64,000 bases of DNA, taken from positions 10,974,302 through 11,038,301 of the forward strand of contig CM023539.1 in assembly GCA_013350335.1 (NCBI GenBank), read 5' to 3'. Below are positions 24,506 through 36,053 of the stretch, piece by piece. Made by a program: the position numbers and the translations under genes. Position 1 is the stretch's first letter; each line of letters starts with the position of its first letter. Source of the DNA: Chimonanthus salicifolius (lineage: Eukaryota > Streptophyta > Magnoliopsida > Laurales > Calycanthaceae). The notes under the pieces were generated by a model. The model was not told the origin of the DNA and searched no databases. It saw nothing but the letters and a program-made list of their open reading frames with translations.

Positions 24506-27500
24506 TGTCACGACCCGCTTTCCAACACCTAAACGGGCGTGATCTGACTGTACAAATTTAACTCACCTACTGCCCTAAACGGGTCTTACATCCAAAATCT
24601 GTGGCTAAATTCAAACAAACATAATTACATTCACAAGCCACCGAAATTCCTCAAGTCTACAACCTGCTTGAAGACATAACATCTCATTAAAGCTTCCAAA
24701 ACTTAAAGGGATAAATATCACTCACATAAGGATTTCTAAACGCATCACTTACTCACATTCCCATAACAATCAAATTAAAGCGTTCTCAAATTTAATCCAT
24801 ACTTGAATTTATTATCCAAGTTTCCACAAATTGAAAATAAATGAATAAACAACTTTCTCAAAGTCTCAAATCAAAATAAACAACCAACTTATAATCTAAA
24901 TATTAAATTCTGCACTAACTAAGCGTTTCTAAGAATTCTTCATCGACTCCTCGCCTTCTAAGCTCAGTTGTGATCATCGTTTAGACCCAAATCTAAGGGG
25001 TTGCCTGCAATGTAAGGAATGAGCTCCATGCCCAGCGAAGAAAACAATAACACAAACATAGCATATGATATCCCTACTTCCTCAATAATATTTCAAATAA
25101 GCAAGAATAACAATTTATTTCATACTCATGCCTTTGCAAAAATGTAATGCTCAATGCCAAATGCCATATTCCAACCCATTATTACATCTACCGATATTTG
25201 GTGGCCTTCCCAACGAATCGAGGATAACACAATATCGCCTTAATGGCCTTCCCACATAAAGTGAGGATAACACAATCTACCACCAAATAACAGCCCTCAT
25301 GACTTGTCACGGATATCACACCTCTTCTACCATAACGGTCTTCCCACTTAAAGTGATGTTAACAACACTACCACCGTCGTGGTCTTCGTGACAATTATGG
25401 ATCGCACCCTCATACCCAATGCTATGAATATGAGAATGCTATGTTCAATGCCGATAAACATGCTTAAATATTCATAACATGCCTATGAAATTATGAATCT
25501 CAATCTAAGCAGATTATAGCATCATACTAAATATCTCATTTGTCATAGCATGCATAAACCTTGAAATAAACGTAACAATAGTCCATGCATCATAATATTT
25601 GGATTATATACACCAACATTCAAACATGTCCAATCAAGGTTAATAATTAGACGATAACATACAAATAACCATCAATCTACGAATATAAATCATTGGATCT
25701 TTCAACAATATTAATGGTTAGACTCCATAATCTGGGCGGACTGAGTCTCCACACGGCCAATAGAATGTTTAGCCAAAATCTCCCTTACACTACTGTGAGT
25801 GAACATCGGATCACAACCATTATTAACATACACCCAGTCTATTCTAGATCCAACAATTATATTCCAATCACACAACAAAATACAATATTTTTATTGCCTA
25901 AACACATAATAATATAAGGAATCATGTTCAAAAGTATGTAGTGAATTGTTTCCCGCACCTAGAAGTTTTCGTATTGTGAATGAGAAGTCCACGTAGCTTC
26001 CAAGTGATAATTACTCTTGAATACCAAAGTCTATTGCGAATATGTTTTAAAGATTCCAATCACTTTTAATATTTCTTCTAACAAATATTTCTAAATAGCA
26101 TGGATTAGATTGGTGTATAAGGATTATTAACCATGGTGATGTGTGCTGCCCTCACCTATGTATGCTGAAAATACAAGGTTAAGAGGCTAGGTATGAGATG
26201 GATTTCTATCTCAGATTCAAGCTGGACATTAACAAGACCGGTTTAAGCATCCAGTTTTAGGTAGAAAGAGGACCAGTTTTACTGATCAGTTCTGAGTGAA
26301 ATTCTGGACCAACCAGTCCTCAACATTAATGTTTTTGGGGCTGAAAATCAGTTCCTTTAACTTGCTGATCTTGGGGTAAGAAATCAGTCCCCAACTGTAA
26401 AAGCCTAGGTATTAAACAAAGAGAAAATTGCAGCAGGGGCTGCTATAGAGAACTGTCAAATATTAAATATTTGGCCTCATCTAAATGGTTTTGACACAAA
26501 TCAGTTCTCCGCAAGACTTTAAGGAAAATGCACATCTAAATTATTTAAAACAGACAAAATCATAAAAAAATCAAAAGGAAACAAATCTGTGAGGTTTAAA
26601 ATAATTTTGAGTAGTCCAAGAAAACCCACGACCAAGATCTGGCCTGGTTTGAAATAATCACACCCTGACTGTTTTAAAACTAGTAGGACAGCAAGGGAAA
26701 ACGCTTCGCTTTTGGCTGTGTTTTAAAGTCCTAATCAGTCCCCACAATCAGCGATCTGAAGACTGAAAAATTAGTCCCAGATATCACTAACTACATCAAT
26801 GGTTTGACTAGTCTCTTCTTGGTCTATTCACACAGGTAAATGTAATTAACAGGGCATCTACTTGTATGTATTTGTTTGGAAGAAAGAATAGATCTATGGT
26901 GGGACAGATCTGGGTCACAGTACGATTGGCAAAATAGGGGCAAATTCTACAAACACTGAAATCAGTCCACATTTAGTTATTTGGGGAAGAAAACTGGGCA
27001 GGTACTGTTCACGGATCAAGTATTGGGGACTGATCTGAGTTACTAAATAAATTCAATTAACAGATAAATAAATTCAGCAAGGTGGCTGTCAGTAAGGGCA
27101 CTAAGATCACTCCCAATTTCTGATAATTTCAGGCTGGTTGGGTTGTCCATCTCGCCTGGAGGTCGAGCCAAGTAAGATTTCTACATATATCTTTTAACTT
27201 AAGTAGATAAAAATTGATAGAAGTTTACCTGTATTTAGTAAGTTTCTTAGAGGGATTCAAGTGCAGGTGTTGGGTGATGGCCTGCAGCTGGAAGAAGGCT
27301 GCCAAACAGCGGAGGACAGCAGCCGTAGGTGCTGCCTAGAACAGCAGAGTGTTGCTGCATCTCTCGGGCGATAGGGAGGGAAAGAACGAGCGAAGAGATC
27401 CCAGAGATGAAGAGTAGAGGCAACAGAGACCCTCGAGAACACCTTCAACTTCGGCCAAGGCTGGTGGGCAAGCTGATGTTCATATGTGTCACGGGAAAGA

Positions 27501-28368
27501 AAAAGAAACGAAACGATCTTGCCTTGGATTTATAGGAAAATAGGGTCGGCTGCCTAATCTGAGAGAGATTAGGAAAGGGAAATAAGAGATTTTTTTTCGT
27601 TTTGGAGAGGTATATTAGGGATTTGAGTCCCAAACGAGAAAGGAAAGGGAGAAGAACAGTTTGGGTAAATTTCCCCAAGGATTACGATGGATAGGGAAGA
27701 GATAAGGGAAGGAATGAAGGGGCCAAGATAGGTTTTGTTTTCTATCGGGAGTTTAGGGATTTTTGGAGGGATTGAAGGGAACTTAGAGATAAAAACCATC
27801 GAGAGGAGTGTGGGTCCAAAGGGCCCACACAAATTGGGTAATTTCTATTCTCTAAAATAAAATAAAAATCTATATTTATACATTTTATCTGTAAGATAAA
27901 AAATCTCATTAAACAATCCCAAGGTGAAGGAATTTTGGACAATTAATTTCAACCGGAAAGGTGATTCTTTTAAAATATTGATTTTAATAAATTGTCTTTT
28001 ATTTCTCTTTTATTAATTTGTCAGTCACCAATTATATTTAGTTAATTGAAGTTGACACTTATTCATTTATTTTAACTTCTTACTAGCATACTTCTAATTG
28101 AAATTTCTAAATTAGGGGAAATTAACAATCTAAGTTGATAATTTATTTTCCATTCCCTGAATTTAATTCGAAGGGGATAAATTTGTAAATTCTCATTGAG
28201 GAGAAAGTGTGTGAAATCGGGGTCTATTATTCAATCCCTAAATTCAATTATGTTTTCCCCAAATAAAATTATCAAATTAAATTCACAATCAATTTAAACT
28301 ATGATAATTTTTTCTAAATCAATTTTACCCGACACATCTGACTCGTTACCCCGGGTCGGGTCATTACA
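24506..28368 (-). mobile_element. Solo LTR E (3863 bp, same family as LTR B)
   Basis: Minus strand: TGTAATGACCCGACCC...GCGGGTCGTGACA, flanked by a perfect 5-bp duplication GAAAA (24501-24505, 28369-28373) inside LTR F. Contains a minisatellite at 25196-25400, an acceptor-like module at 25005-25038 (reverse strand TTGCAG/GCAACCCC), a donor-like TCTAG/GTGCGGG near 25960, and a zone at 26250-27060 where ATCAGTCC/ATCAGTTC recurs about ten times. The short frames inside are not genes. Confidence 0.93.
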
Positions 28369-28775
28369 GAAAAGGCAGATCAAAAGAAAAGAATGAGACT
28401 GAAGGAAGGTATGTCTAAGGCTTGATAACATAGGAATGAATCCAAGGAAACCATAGGTTTGGCCATGGTATGGCTGAACCCATGGGTTCCATGATTGTTT
28501 GGAATGGATGGCCAAATTGTTATAAGGCCATGAAGTTGAAAATCCATCCGAGAGATGGTTTTGGGTTGAAACAAAACAACCATAGGATTAAATCCAAAAC
28601 CATGTTATAATGGTACAATGATTGGATAAATTATGAAAAACCCTAACCTTGGCTAGTGCGTAAGATAAACTTATTAAGTGAAGGGTTGAAGATGAAATCC
28701 ATGTTTAGATATGACAAAGAATGGATTTCATGGAGAAGGGCTTTACAAGATATGTAAACAAAAAGAACTGACAAA

Positions 28776-29349
28776 AGGTCAGTAGACTGAAAGTGTACTG
28801 GCAAAGCAAACAAAGGATATCTGGGTGTTTCAGCCGACTGAATATTATGATTCAGTCGACTGAAAGTGAACTAGCCGAGCACACAAAGGATCTGGTTGTA
28901 TTTCAGCCAACTGAATCTTGTGATTTAGCCGACTGAAAGTATACTGGCTAAGCACAGATGGGAGCTGTTTGTATTTCAATTGACTGAATCTTATGATTCA
29001 GTGGACTGAAAGTATACTTGCCAAACACGTAAGTGATCTGGTGTGTTTCAGTCGATTGAATCTTATGATTCAGTCGACTGAAAGTTTACTGGCCAAACAC
29101 GTATGATATCTAGTTGTATTTCAGCCGACTGAATCTATTATTCAATCAACTGAAAATGAACTGGCCGAGAACACAAAGGATCTGACTCAAAGTCAGCCTG
29201 CTGAATTTGTGATTCAGTCAGTGGAAAGTGTACGGGTCAAGTTTGTATAGTATCAGGTTATGTTTCACCCCAATGAATATTATTATTCAGTCAATTGAAA
29301 GTTGTGGATAAAGCATAGATGGTATCTGGGTGTGATTCAGTCAACTGAA
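28776..29349. repeat. 72-73-bp minisatellite with TTCAGTCGACTGAA palindrome in LTR F
   Basis: About eight units; GACTGAAAGT recurs at 28785, 28858, 28931, 29004 and 29076, then decays. Each unit contains one or two copies of the perfect palindrome TTCAGTCGACTGAA or a near variant. Confidence 0.92.
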
Positions 29350-30815
29350 TTGAAAAGTTATAATTTTGGATTATCTTCCAGAGCCTTTTGTAGGGTGTAA
29401 GGGGTGATGAAATTAAAATGGAAGATCAAACTAAAATGCATGTTTGAATTTGATTAGGTAAAGAGGTTCGCAAAGAGATTTTGATTCGTTTTACGCAATC
29501 GTTAGCGTTGTCCTTGCAAAACAAGAAAATGACAGTATATCGGACATTGGTAGGATTCCTACCTCATTGAGAATACTATGGAGTATAATATGATATTGGT
29601 TTTATTCCAAATATGATGATTACTTTTGTTAAACAAATTGTATATGATTGTGAACTGATTTTCAAATGATATGATGTATTTTAAAAAGATATGGCATTAT
29701 TGCATACATTACCTCATGCATGGCATGGGAGGGAACATATATGACCAGCAAGCCAAGTTCTGAGCGGTCCGGACATAACTTGGGCTTGAGATTAGCTTGT
29801 ATGAAGCTATATGAACTTTTAAGATTTGGCCTCGTCCAGTTGAAAGGAAAGGTACGGCTTATTGGGCCAAAGAGCTCCTGGGTAGGCAGTCCCGAAACCC
29901 TGCACAGTGGGAGGAGTCCACACTCCATCGGTAACCTGGTGGTTGCCGCCTCAAACACTGTGGACATAATTGGCCAAGGAAACCGTTTATTGATTTATGA
30001 TGTGATTTGATATGGACATTGGGTGAGAGTTCATTTGGCATTGACACCCATGACATGATACTTGTATTTGCATGATTATGATATGGACATCATGCATTGT
30101 TTTATTGATTTCAAGATGTTTTACAAATATGACATGATGTATATACCCTTGATCTAATATTACTCCTATGTGTATCCTAACCTTAATTGGAATACCTACT
30201 GGGCATGTTGACTAATGCCCTACTTCTACCCTATAGATGATGGAACAGGGAATGGTAATGAAAAGGATATTGGACCGGAAGGGAGCCAAGCGTAGGAACT
30301 TGGGAAGATTAATGTTTAAATTATTCAGTTTGAATTTCAATGATGCATTGGGAGGACTACATTTTGGATTGTAATAACTTAGACTTATTTACTATGGTTT
30401 GATAATCTTAAATTTTTTTTATTGAAGTTATATGGTGATTGGCTTTCCTTGCTTAATGATGACATGAATATGGATAGCATCTTATTCATATGAATTTTCC
30501 GCAAGTATTCAGAAAAGCGTGTGAAATGTTTAAGTGGACTAGGTCCAAGCACACGTAATGGTGGGCAGTTAAGGGTCGGATTTTGAAAACTCAAACTTAA
30601 CTCGCGTCGTGACGACCCCTCTCTATCACTTATTTTAAAAACAAAATATACTCTGATTTGTGGTGAGTAAAAAAAGGCGGGGCGTTACACGACCTACAAA
30701 ATCATTAATCAAAAAGTCCTATAAAAGTCTCAAAAAACTGCATTGCTATCAAAGAAAATTATAGAAAAAATAAAAAATGAAAACACCTAATGAAGAAAAA
30801 GACGAAGAGAGAGAG

Positions 30816-31532
30816 TGTCGTGACCCCAGCCCAGAGGCCCAATGGCGTCCACGATCGATCGGCAATGGCGATTAATCGCCATTGGGCGAGTGGTTGTGGA
30901 AAAAGTCCCACATCGCCTAGGAGATGAATGTTGAGGGACTTTATAAGAGGTAATACTCCTTTCACCTAGCACAACGTGTTTTGGGCCTACAGTTGAGCCA
31001 AGCCCAATACAAAGTCGCGCGGGCCCCCATGTGAGTCCAAAGTAGATAATATTGTGCTGGGCCGAGTTGAGTTGCAGCGGGCACACCCGAGTTGGGTCAT
31101 GACTAACGGTATCAGAGACTAGGTTCAACAATCGGACTGTGTGGGCCTTTCCCATAGGAGTTAGCATGCCGAGCCAAGGATTGGGTCTTCCCCTAAGCGG
31201 CCGAGTCAAGCCGAGGGTGGCTCTAAGCTTAAAGGGGATGGATTGTATTGGCCCCAGCCTAGAGGCCCAAAGGCGTCCGTGATCGATTGGCAATGACGAT
31301 TAATCGACGTTGGGCGAGTGGGTGTGGAAAATGTCCCACATCACCTAGGAGATAAATGTTGAGGGGGTTTATAAGAGGCAATACTCTCGTCACCTAGCAC
31401 AATGCGTTTTGGGCCTCCAGTTGAGCCAGGCCAATGCTAATCCGTGCAGGCCCACGTGTGAGTCCAGAGCGAACAATATTGTGCTGGGCCGAGTTGAGTT
31501 GGATCGGGTACGCCCGAGTTGGGGCCATGACA
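30816..31532 (+). mobile_element. TRIM-3 (717 bp)
   Basis: LTRs 30816-31105 and 31244-31532, about 290 bp each, separated by 138 bp with a primer site CGGTATCAGAGAC (two changes) at 31107 and a purine tract before 31244. Flanks GAGAG (30811-30815) and GTGAG (31533-31537) match at four of five. A perfect 22-bp palindrome centred on ATTAAT (30863-30884) precedes the USE. USE at 30905-30915, TTTATAAG at 30940; in the 3' LTR GTCCCACATCA at 31333, TTTATAAG at 31368. It lies in an intron of the captured gene fragment inside the hAT-like element. Confidence 0.9.
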
Positions 31533-31550
31533 GTGAGAAGTGAGACTTAC

Positions 31551-31752
31551 ATCCTGATTTGTATCCATTATTCTAGCATATTGCATTGGGCACTCCCAAA
31601 CTCATCTTTCTTCTCTTCGGAAGAACTAGGAACATGGCTATGTAATCCATCAGAAGCAAAGGAAGTATGCTCTAAAGCAAGAGTCTCATCCCTTCCATCC
31701 TCTCCAAGCATATCATTCGAAACAGTCAAACCAGTTTTCCTCAATAGTTACC
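31551..31752 (-). pseudogene. Captured gene fragment, upstream exon (same gene as 22861-23277)
   Basis: Minus-strand frame rich in Ser/Glu (KTGLTVSNDMLGEDGRDE ... HSHVPSSSEEKKDEFGSA). After an apparent frameshift it ends ARIMDTNQD, directly followed by a canonical donor GTAAGT at 31550. The matching acceptor would be CTCAG just above 23277. Removing LTR F and TRIM-3 leaves an intron of roughly 0.58 kb. That this is the same source gene is inferred from position, strand and phase; I do not recognise the sequence independently. Confidence 0.45.
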
Positions 31753-32318
31753 GAGTGAAGAGGAGAGGGATTTGGGTCCTTCCAAAATGAGGGCCTAAAG
31801 CAATTGCTTGAGTTGCCTTATGCTTTAGTATGCCATGGGGCAGTCCCTCTCCCATCACGAGGCATTTTGGGTCTGGCCAGGTGAGCTGGCCCTAAAGCAA
31901 AACTGTGCGGGTTGAGGTGGGCCCAAAGCGGACAATATAGTCATGGGGTTGGGTCGGATTGTCACAAGTGGTATCAGAGCACGGTTCAACACTTAGACTG
32001 TGTAGGCTCTTTACTTCTGCGATATTGCCTGCCTATGTGTGTGGACCCTCTGTCAGTGTGACATGACAGAGTCGGGGATGGCTCTGGTCTAAGGGGGTGG
32101 ATTGTAACACCCAACAGCGCAGTTGGGGTGTGTGAAAGTCCCACATCGCCCAGTACGGCTGGGTGTAGAGTGAATTTAAGAGGGAGCAGCCCCTCTCCCA
32201 TTACGAGGCCTTTGGGGCTTGGCCTGGTGGGCTAAGCCCAAAGCAAAATCGTGCGGGCCTAGGTAGGGCCCAAAGTGGAGAATATCGTAATGGGGTCAGG
32301 TCAGGTCATTGCATTTTC

Positions 32319-33020
32319 CATCATCTCCATCTTTGTTTTCTAGTAGAGTGAAATTCCTATTGTTTTTTTTTTTTTTTTGCTTAGATTTAACCTCCAATTT
32401 TCATTAGATTGGAGCCTTGGCCGAACTCCATGCCAGTGACCTTAACTTGCATCCTTTTCTATTAGATACGCTACATCGGTTGGTCTTAGATAATAGATCT
32501 TGGACACCTCGGTTGTGATGCAGGCATCATTCATGAAAATGAGAAAGAAACTACATTATTTTTTATCGTGGCAAAGTAGGGCCTAAATTGGCTAAAATGA
32601 TAAATTTATTTTATGTGGATCCTACCCATGGACCCGAGGTCCTATTGGAAGCATAATAGTACCTACATGAAGTGTTACAAAGCCAAAACCCTAGCTCCAA
32701 AAGTGAGTTGTGATTTGGAGTAGGTTGGTAGCTAAAATTCCACAAACCAATGGTGGATGGCATGTGGACTCTCCTCTCCCTCATCAAGCAAGATTTGAAG
32801 TCCTAAATGGACAATGAACAAGGAATGTGGTGCATGGAGTGGCTGATTTTGATTGGTTGGGACAACACATCATTCCTACCTGGTACAATGTGATTGGATG
32901 ACAAAATCATGGTCTAAATTTGTAGGTTTAATTGAATTATCAAACATGATATCATACTTTCATAAAATTAGGTTCGTTCCAGTAACCCAACGTTTGCACA
33001 ATTCCAATAATTATAGACAA
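32319..33020. other. Non-coding sequence right of TRIM-2
   Basis: Starts with a poly-T tract at 32364. No gene, LTR terminus or RNA feature recognised. Confidence 0.4.
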
Positions 33021-33331
33021 AGTTATGACTTGGGTCACTCCACCTAACATCCTAGTGTTTCAGGCTAGAAGCACAGGTCCTAACAAGTCGTATTAGAAGC
33101 AGGTCTCAGGCTACCTCATGTGGGCTCAAGAGATCCCTCAGGCGAACAGGTTGGTCGGCGTCTCTCTCCACCGAAGGTCCTTGTTCGAGAGGGAGGGGGG
33201 GGGGGATTGTTGGGCCTGTTGTGAACGAGTCCCACCTTGGAAGTGTAGAGCGAGTTCTAGGGGTTTATATAGGACTTGGGTCACTCCACCTAACAAGCTA
33301 GTCTTTTGGGCTGGAAGCCCAGGTCCTAACA
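33021..33331 (+). mobile_element. TRIM-4, 5'-truncated
   Basis: The 3' LTR 33208-33331 (124 bp, TGTTGGGCCTG...GTCCTAACA) has its last 60 bp repeated at about 33021-33085, the remnant of the 5' LTR. Between them are a decayed primer site (TCGTATTAGAAGC) at 33088 and a long G-rich polypurine tract ending at 33205. USE-like GTCCCACCTTG at 33229-33239 with TTTATATAG at 33264, a 24-bp gap. No target duplication can be tested because the 5' end is missing. Confidence 0.75.
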
Positions 33332-35841
33332 AGCACACCCATACTTACACCCATTGGGCTGGTTTTTCTCATGTTCTCTCCAACTGTAGTCCACTATAAA
33401 TAGAGGTGTAGGTAGCCAATGTAAGACTCACGAATTTGGAGTTGAGAATTGAAGTTTAAATACAAGCCTCTTTATGAAATTTCCTAGAAAGTTGTCTTCC
33501 TAGTTTCTTATTTTTGTTTTGAATTAATTTAATTCATGTAATCGTTCATTACAGTTATGCATTAAATTGTTTAAATATGATTGGTGTATTTGGATTTGCA
33601 TTTTTAATTTAATTCAAGCAAAGTCAAACCTAGTTTCATTAGAAACTTGGTCTCACCGCGAATTTTATATGTTGGCAATTTTCACTGGAATTTGGAGTCT
33701 TTTTTATTCTTCTGGTGAGAAGTCAGATCTGATCCATCATTTCTAGTTAAGTTTCCAATTGCTCATTGAAAGTATCTTGGGGTGTTAGAACACAGTGCTA
33801 GATTGTCCCGGGGGGGTGTGAATAGGGCAATCACCAAATTTGATGGTCTTAAAAAATTTCTTAATGAATCAAATGATTTGCAGCGGATTAAATTAGATTA
33901 ATCAAGTATGTGACAAAAGAGTGTGTCAATTTAAGAGAGCAATCACACAAATAAAGACCAAACACCCACAACACAAGATGTATAGTGGTTCGGTTTAAAC
34001 AAACCTACATCCACTGTTGGATTCACCCAACCTTAGGCTATCCCAAATACACTATGTGGGGAGTTACACCCTCACGAATAGAATAGGACTTCCACTTATC
34101 CAATTGATTGAGAATTTCACCCAATCACCTAAGGTTTTGAAAGGTTCAACCAAAACCCGTTCTACGTCCTTATTCCTCTATTTTTTAGAGTGGTTCGATC
34201 ACCTTGATCTGTTCCACTGCACTTGCCTTTGTAGCTCTTTTGAATGTAGATGATATGCTTCTTGAAGACTTCTCCCAATGCGATGTCGTATGGTGACGAT
34301 GATGTGCCTTTGTATGTACAATCACAATCTATGGGAGGTTATTAGGATATGGATTTGTAGATTGATCACATGTTTGGTTTTTTTCTCTCTCTCTTAATCT
34401 CAATCAAGTTGATTGGATTGAAAATGATTCTCCAAAGTAAGGTACATAGAGAGGAGTGGGGAGCTCTGGTTTTGCTTTGTGATTTTCCAAATGGGAGGCC
34501 CAACCAAAACACAACAAGGTTTGGTGTTTAAATAGGCAAACAAAATTTTCAGATCAGTTCAAACTCAACATGTCGAGTTTACCGATGGGTCGGTGAACTT
34601 AAATGTATCCGTTCAACCACTTGACCGTTGTGCATTAAATGCACTCCAACGATTCTGAAACTATAACTACCGATAGGTCGGTATCACCGATGGGTCGACA
34701 ATCCTTATGTTCCACATGTTGATCTTGTAGATGGTTCTAGATTATCAGAAAGCAACATAAAAATGCAGAGCTTGCTCATCCAGAACCTTGAAAATATTGA
34801 TCGACATGTCTTTCCATCGATGGGTCGGTCCAGGTACTCTCGATGGGTCGATGACCTCGATGTGTCTGTCTGAGAGTACCCCAGAGTTCTAAGTCCAGAA
34901 GTTAACTCGACCCAGGTCGACATGTCGTGTTCCCCGACAACTCAAACCTGATTATTAGAGAGTGGACTGAATTTACAGTATGTTCTTTCCGGAGACTGCC
35001 CAAATCAAGTCGACATATCGATGACCATGATGGGTCAGTCCTATCTTAATACAATTGCATGGACTTGTAGTTGTTTCTTGGTAGATAGATAAGCAATGTG
35101 TGTTTTCAATGAACTTTCAGTGTGCTCTTGTTGAATTACATTGGTATTGCCTTCTCTTGCCAATTGTACATGACAATCTTGAGTATCTTACAAGTTGAGG
35201 CTTGGGTCAATGCAGTATATGTTTACTTTCTTCAATTTTGAAATAAATCCAATCCACTCTTTGTGGATCTTTCAGTGGGTGGATATGCTATTTGTAGTCT
35301 CATGAAGTTTGTTTCCTTCAGAGATGTTACAATTATTCAATGTGCTAGATTCATTTTATTAAATCCTTGGCAAACTTGTGGTCCTTCGATGGGAACATTG
35401 TGGGTTGTAATTGGTGTGACAGAGTCTCTAGTAATGCAAGGATGGCCATGGATGCCTTTCAAAGATGCTGACTTGCATTGATACAAACAATTTTATTCAT
35501 GCATGGAGTAATGCACCTTTAGCTACATGTGTCAAGTCATCCATCTAGATTATTGGTATAATTATTCATGAAGCATATAATCTATTTGTGTACTATCTTT
35601 GTAGGTACATTAGCAACTCTTGAACAGTTATAATACTAAATTAAGTCAAATGATATTCTTTTCTTGCCCGGAGTGTTACTGATCATTCTTGGGCTCTGCT
35701 ATTGTCACTTATCTAATTTGTGCCCATGCCCTCTATAGTTGTGAGGGTTGGATCCACTACTTTATCACACTATTTCTTCTCTTTGGACTGTCCTCAATGG
35801 TTTTAGCTTTTGGAATGCTACATAGATGAAGTTGTGTTACA
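33332..35841. other. Unassigned repeat with iterated CGATGGGTCGG
   Basis: 33785-35186 opens TGTTAGAACACAGTGC and closes CTTACA, and contains ATAGTGGTTCGG and at least six CGATGGGTCG(G/A) variants (34650-35040). It looks like a long LTR or other repeat of a family I cannot name; no target duplication is evident. 35187-35841 is unassigned. Confidence 0.35.
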
Positions 35842-36053
35842 TATAACGGCAGTAAACACTCACAAAGGACTCCTAACCCAAGAGGAACTCATAGTCCAAC
35901 TGAAAGTTGAACTCTCTCGAATCCTAATCCTTTTGTGTTACTCCTCAAAGAGGTTGTATTTTAATTGATGTTTTCCTCCTAAAAGAGAGACTTGTAATCT
36001 TATTTATATTAAGTGATAATGATACATGTGTATGGGATTTTCACAACCTTTCA
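35842..36053 (+). repeat. Copia 5' LTR
   Basis: About 95% identical by eye to 45822-46034. Contains a CTCCTCAAAGAGG dyad and a late AT-rich segment before TTTCA. Confidence 0.92.

Larger units (their letters stand above)
23717..30689 (+). mobile_element. Solo LTR F (about 3.1 kb own sequence, same family as LTR A)
   Basis: TGTAACACCCC...GGGGCGTTACA, inserted in the hAT-like element. Flanking 5-mers AGACC (23712-23716) and CGACC (30690-30694) match at four of five. It shares with LTR A the CCACCTCA...TGAGGTGG palindrome, the GGCCATGG hairpin relic, CATGCATGGCATGGGAGGGA, ACTGGGCATG module and terminal GTTAAGGGTCGGATTTTG region. LTR E is inserted at 24506. Acceptor-like module 30198-30236. Confidence 0.87.
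22774..31837. mobile_element. hAT-like transposon inserted in TRIM-2, carrying host-gene pieces
   Basis: It interrupts the TRIM-2 5' LTR. Flanking 8-mers GAGTAGCT (22766-22773) and GGGCAGTC (31838-31845) each differ by two transitions from the uninterrupted site GAGCAGCC in the 3' LTR, consistent with an old 8-bp hAT target duplication. The ends, with GAGGCCTAGAGCAAAAATT on the left and GGGCCTAAAGCAATTGCTTG on the right, resemble plant hAT (Tip100-like) termini, but terminal inverted repeats are badly decayed. Without nested insertions its own length is about 1.4 kb. No transposase is seen, so it is non-autonomous. Confidence 0.65.
22684..32313 (+). mobile_element. TRIM-2, split by a 9-kb nest
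   Basis: 5' LTR 22684-22773 plus 31846-31966, primer site TGGTATCAGAGC at 31969-31980, short interior, G-rich polypurine tract, 3' LTR 32103-32313 (211 bp). LTRs start TGTAACACCCA. Perfect 5-bp target duplication TTTTC at 22679-22683 and 32314-32318 proves that the two halves, 9 kb apart, are one insertion. USE GTCCCACATCG at 22719 and 32138 with TTTAAGAG 26 bp downstream in both LTRs. Confidence 0.9.

Noticed and set aside
30787..31293. 168-aa minus-strand frame
   Set aside because: Lies wholly over TRIM-3 and its flank, with repeated LTR-derived segments; GC-rich LTRs give long chance frames.
22684..32313. Cassandra TRIM (5S rRNA-bearing) as identity of the TRIMs
   Set aside because: I see no 5S rRNA A-box/IE/C-box sequence in any of the four TRIM LTRs; the promoter resemblance is to snRNA genes.
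9124..33239. Genuine U6 or other snRNA genes downstream of the USE motifs
   Set aside because: The USE copies sit in LTRs with primer sites and target duplications, and no U6-like GTCCCTTCGGGGACATC sequence or other snRNA body follows.
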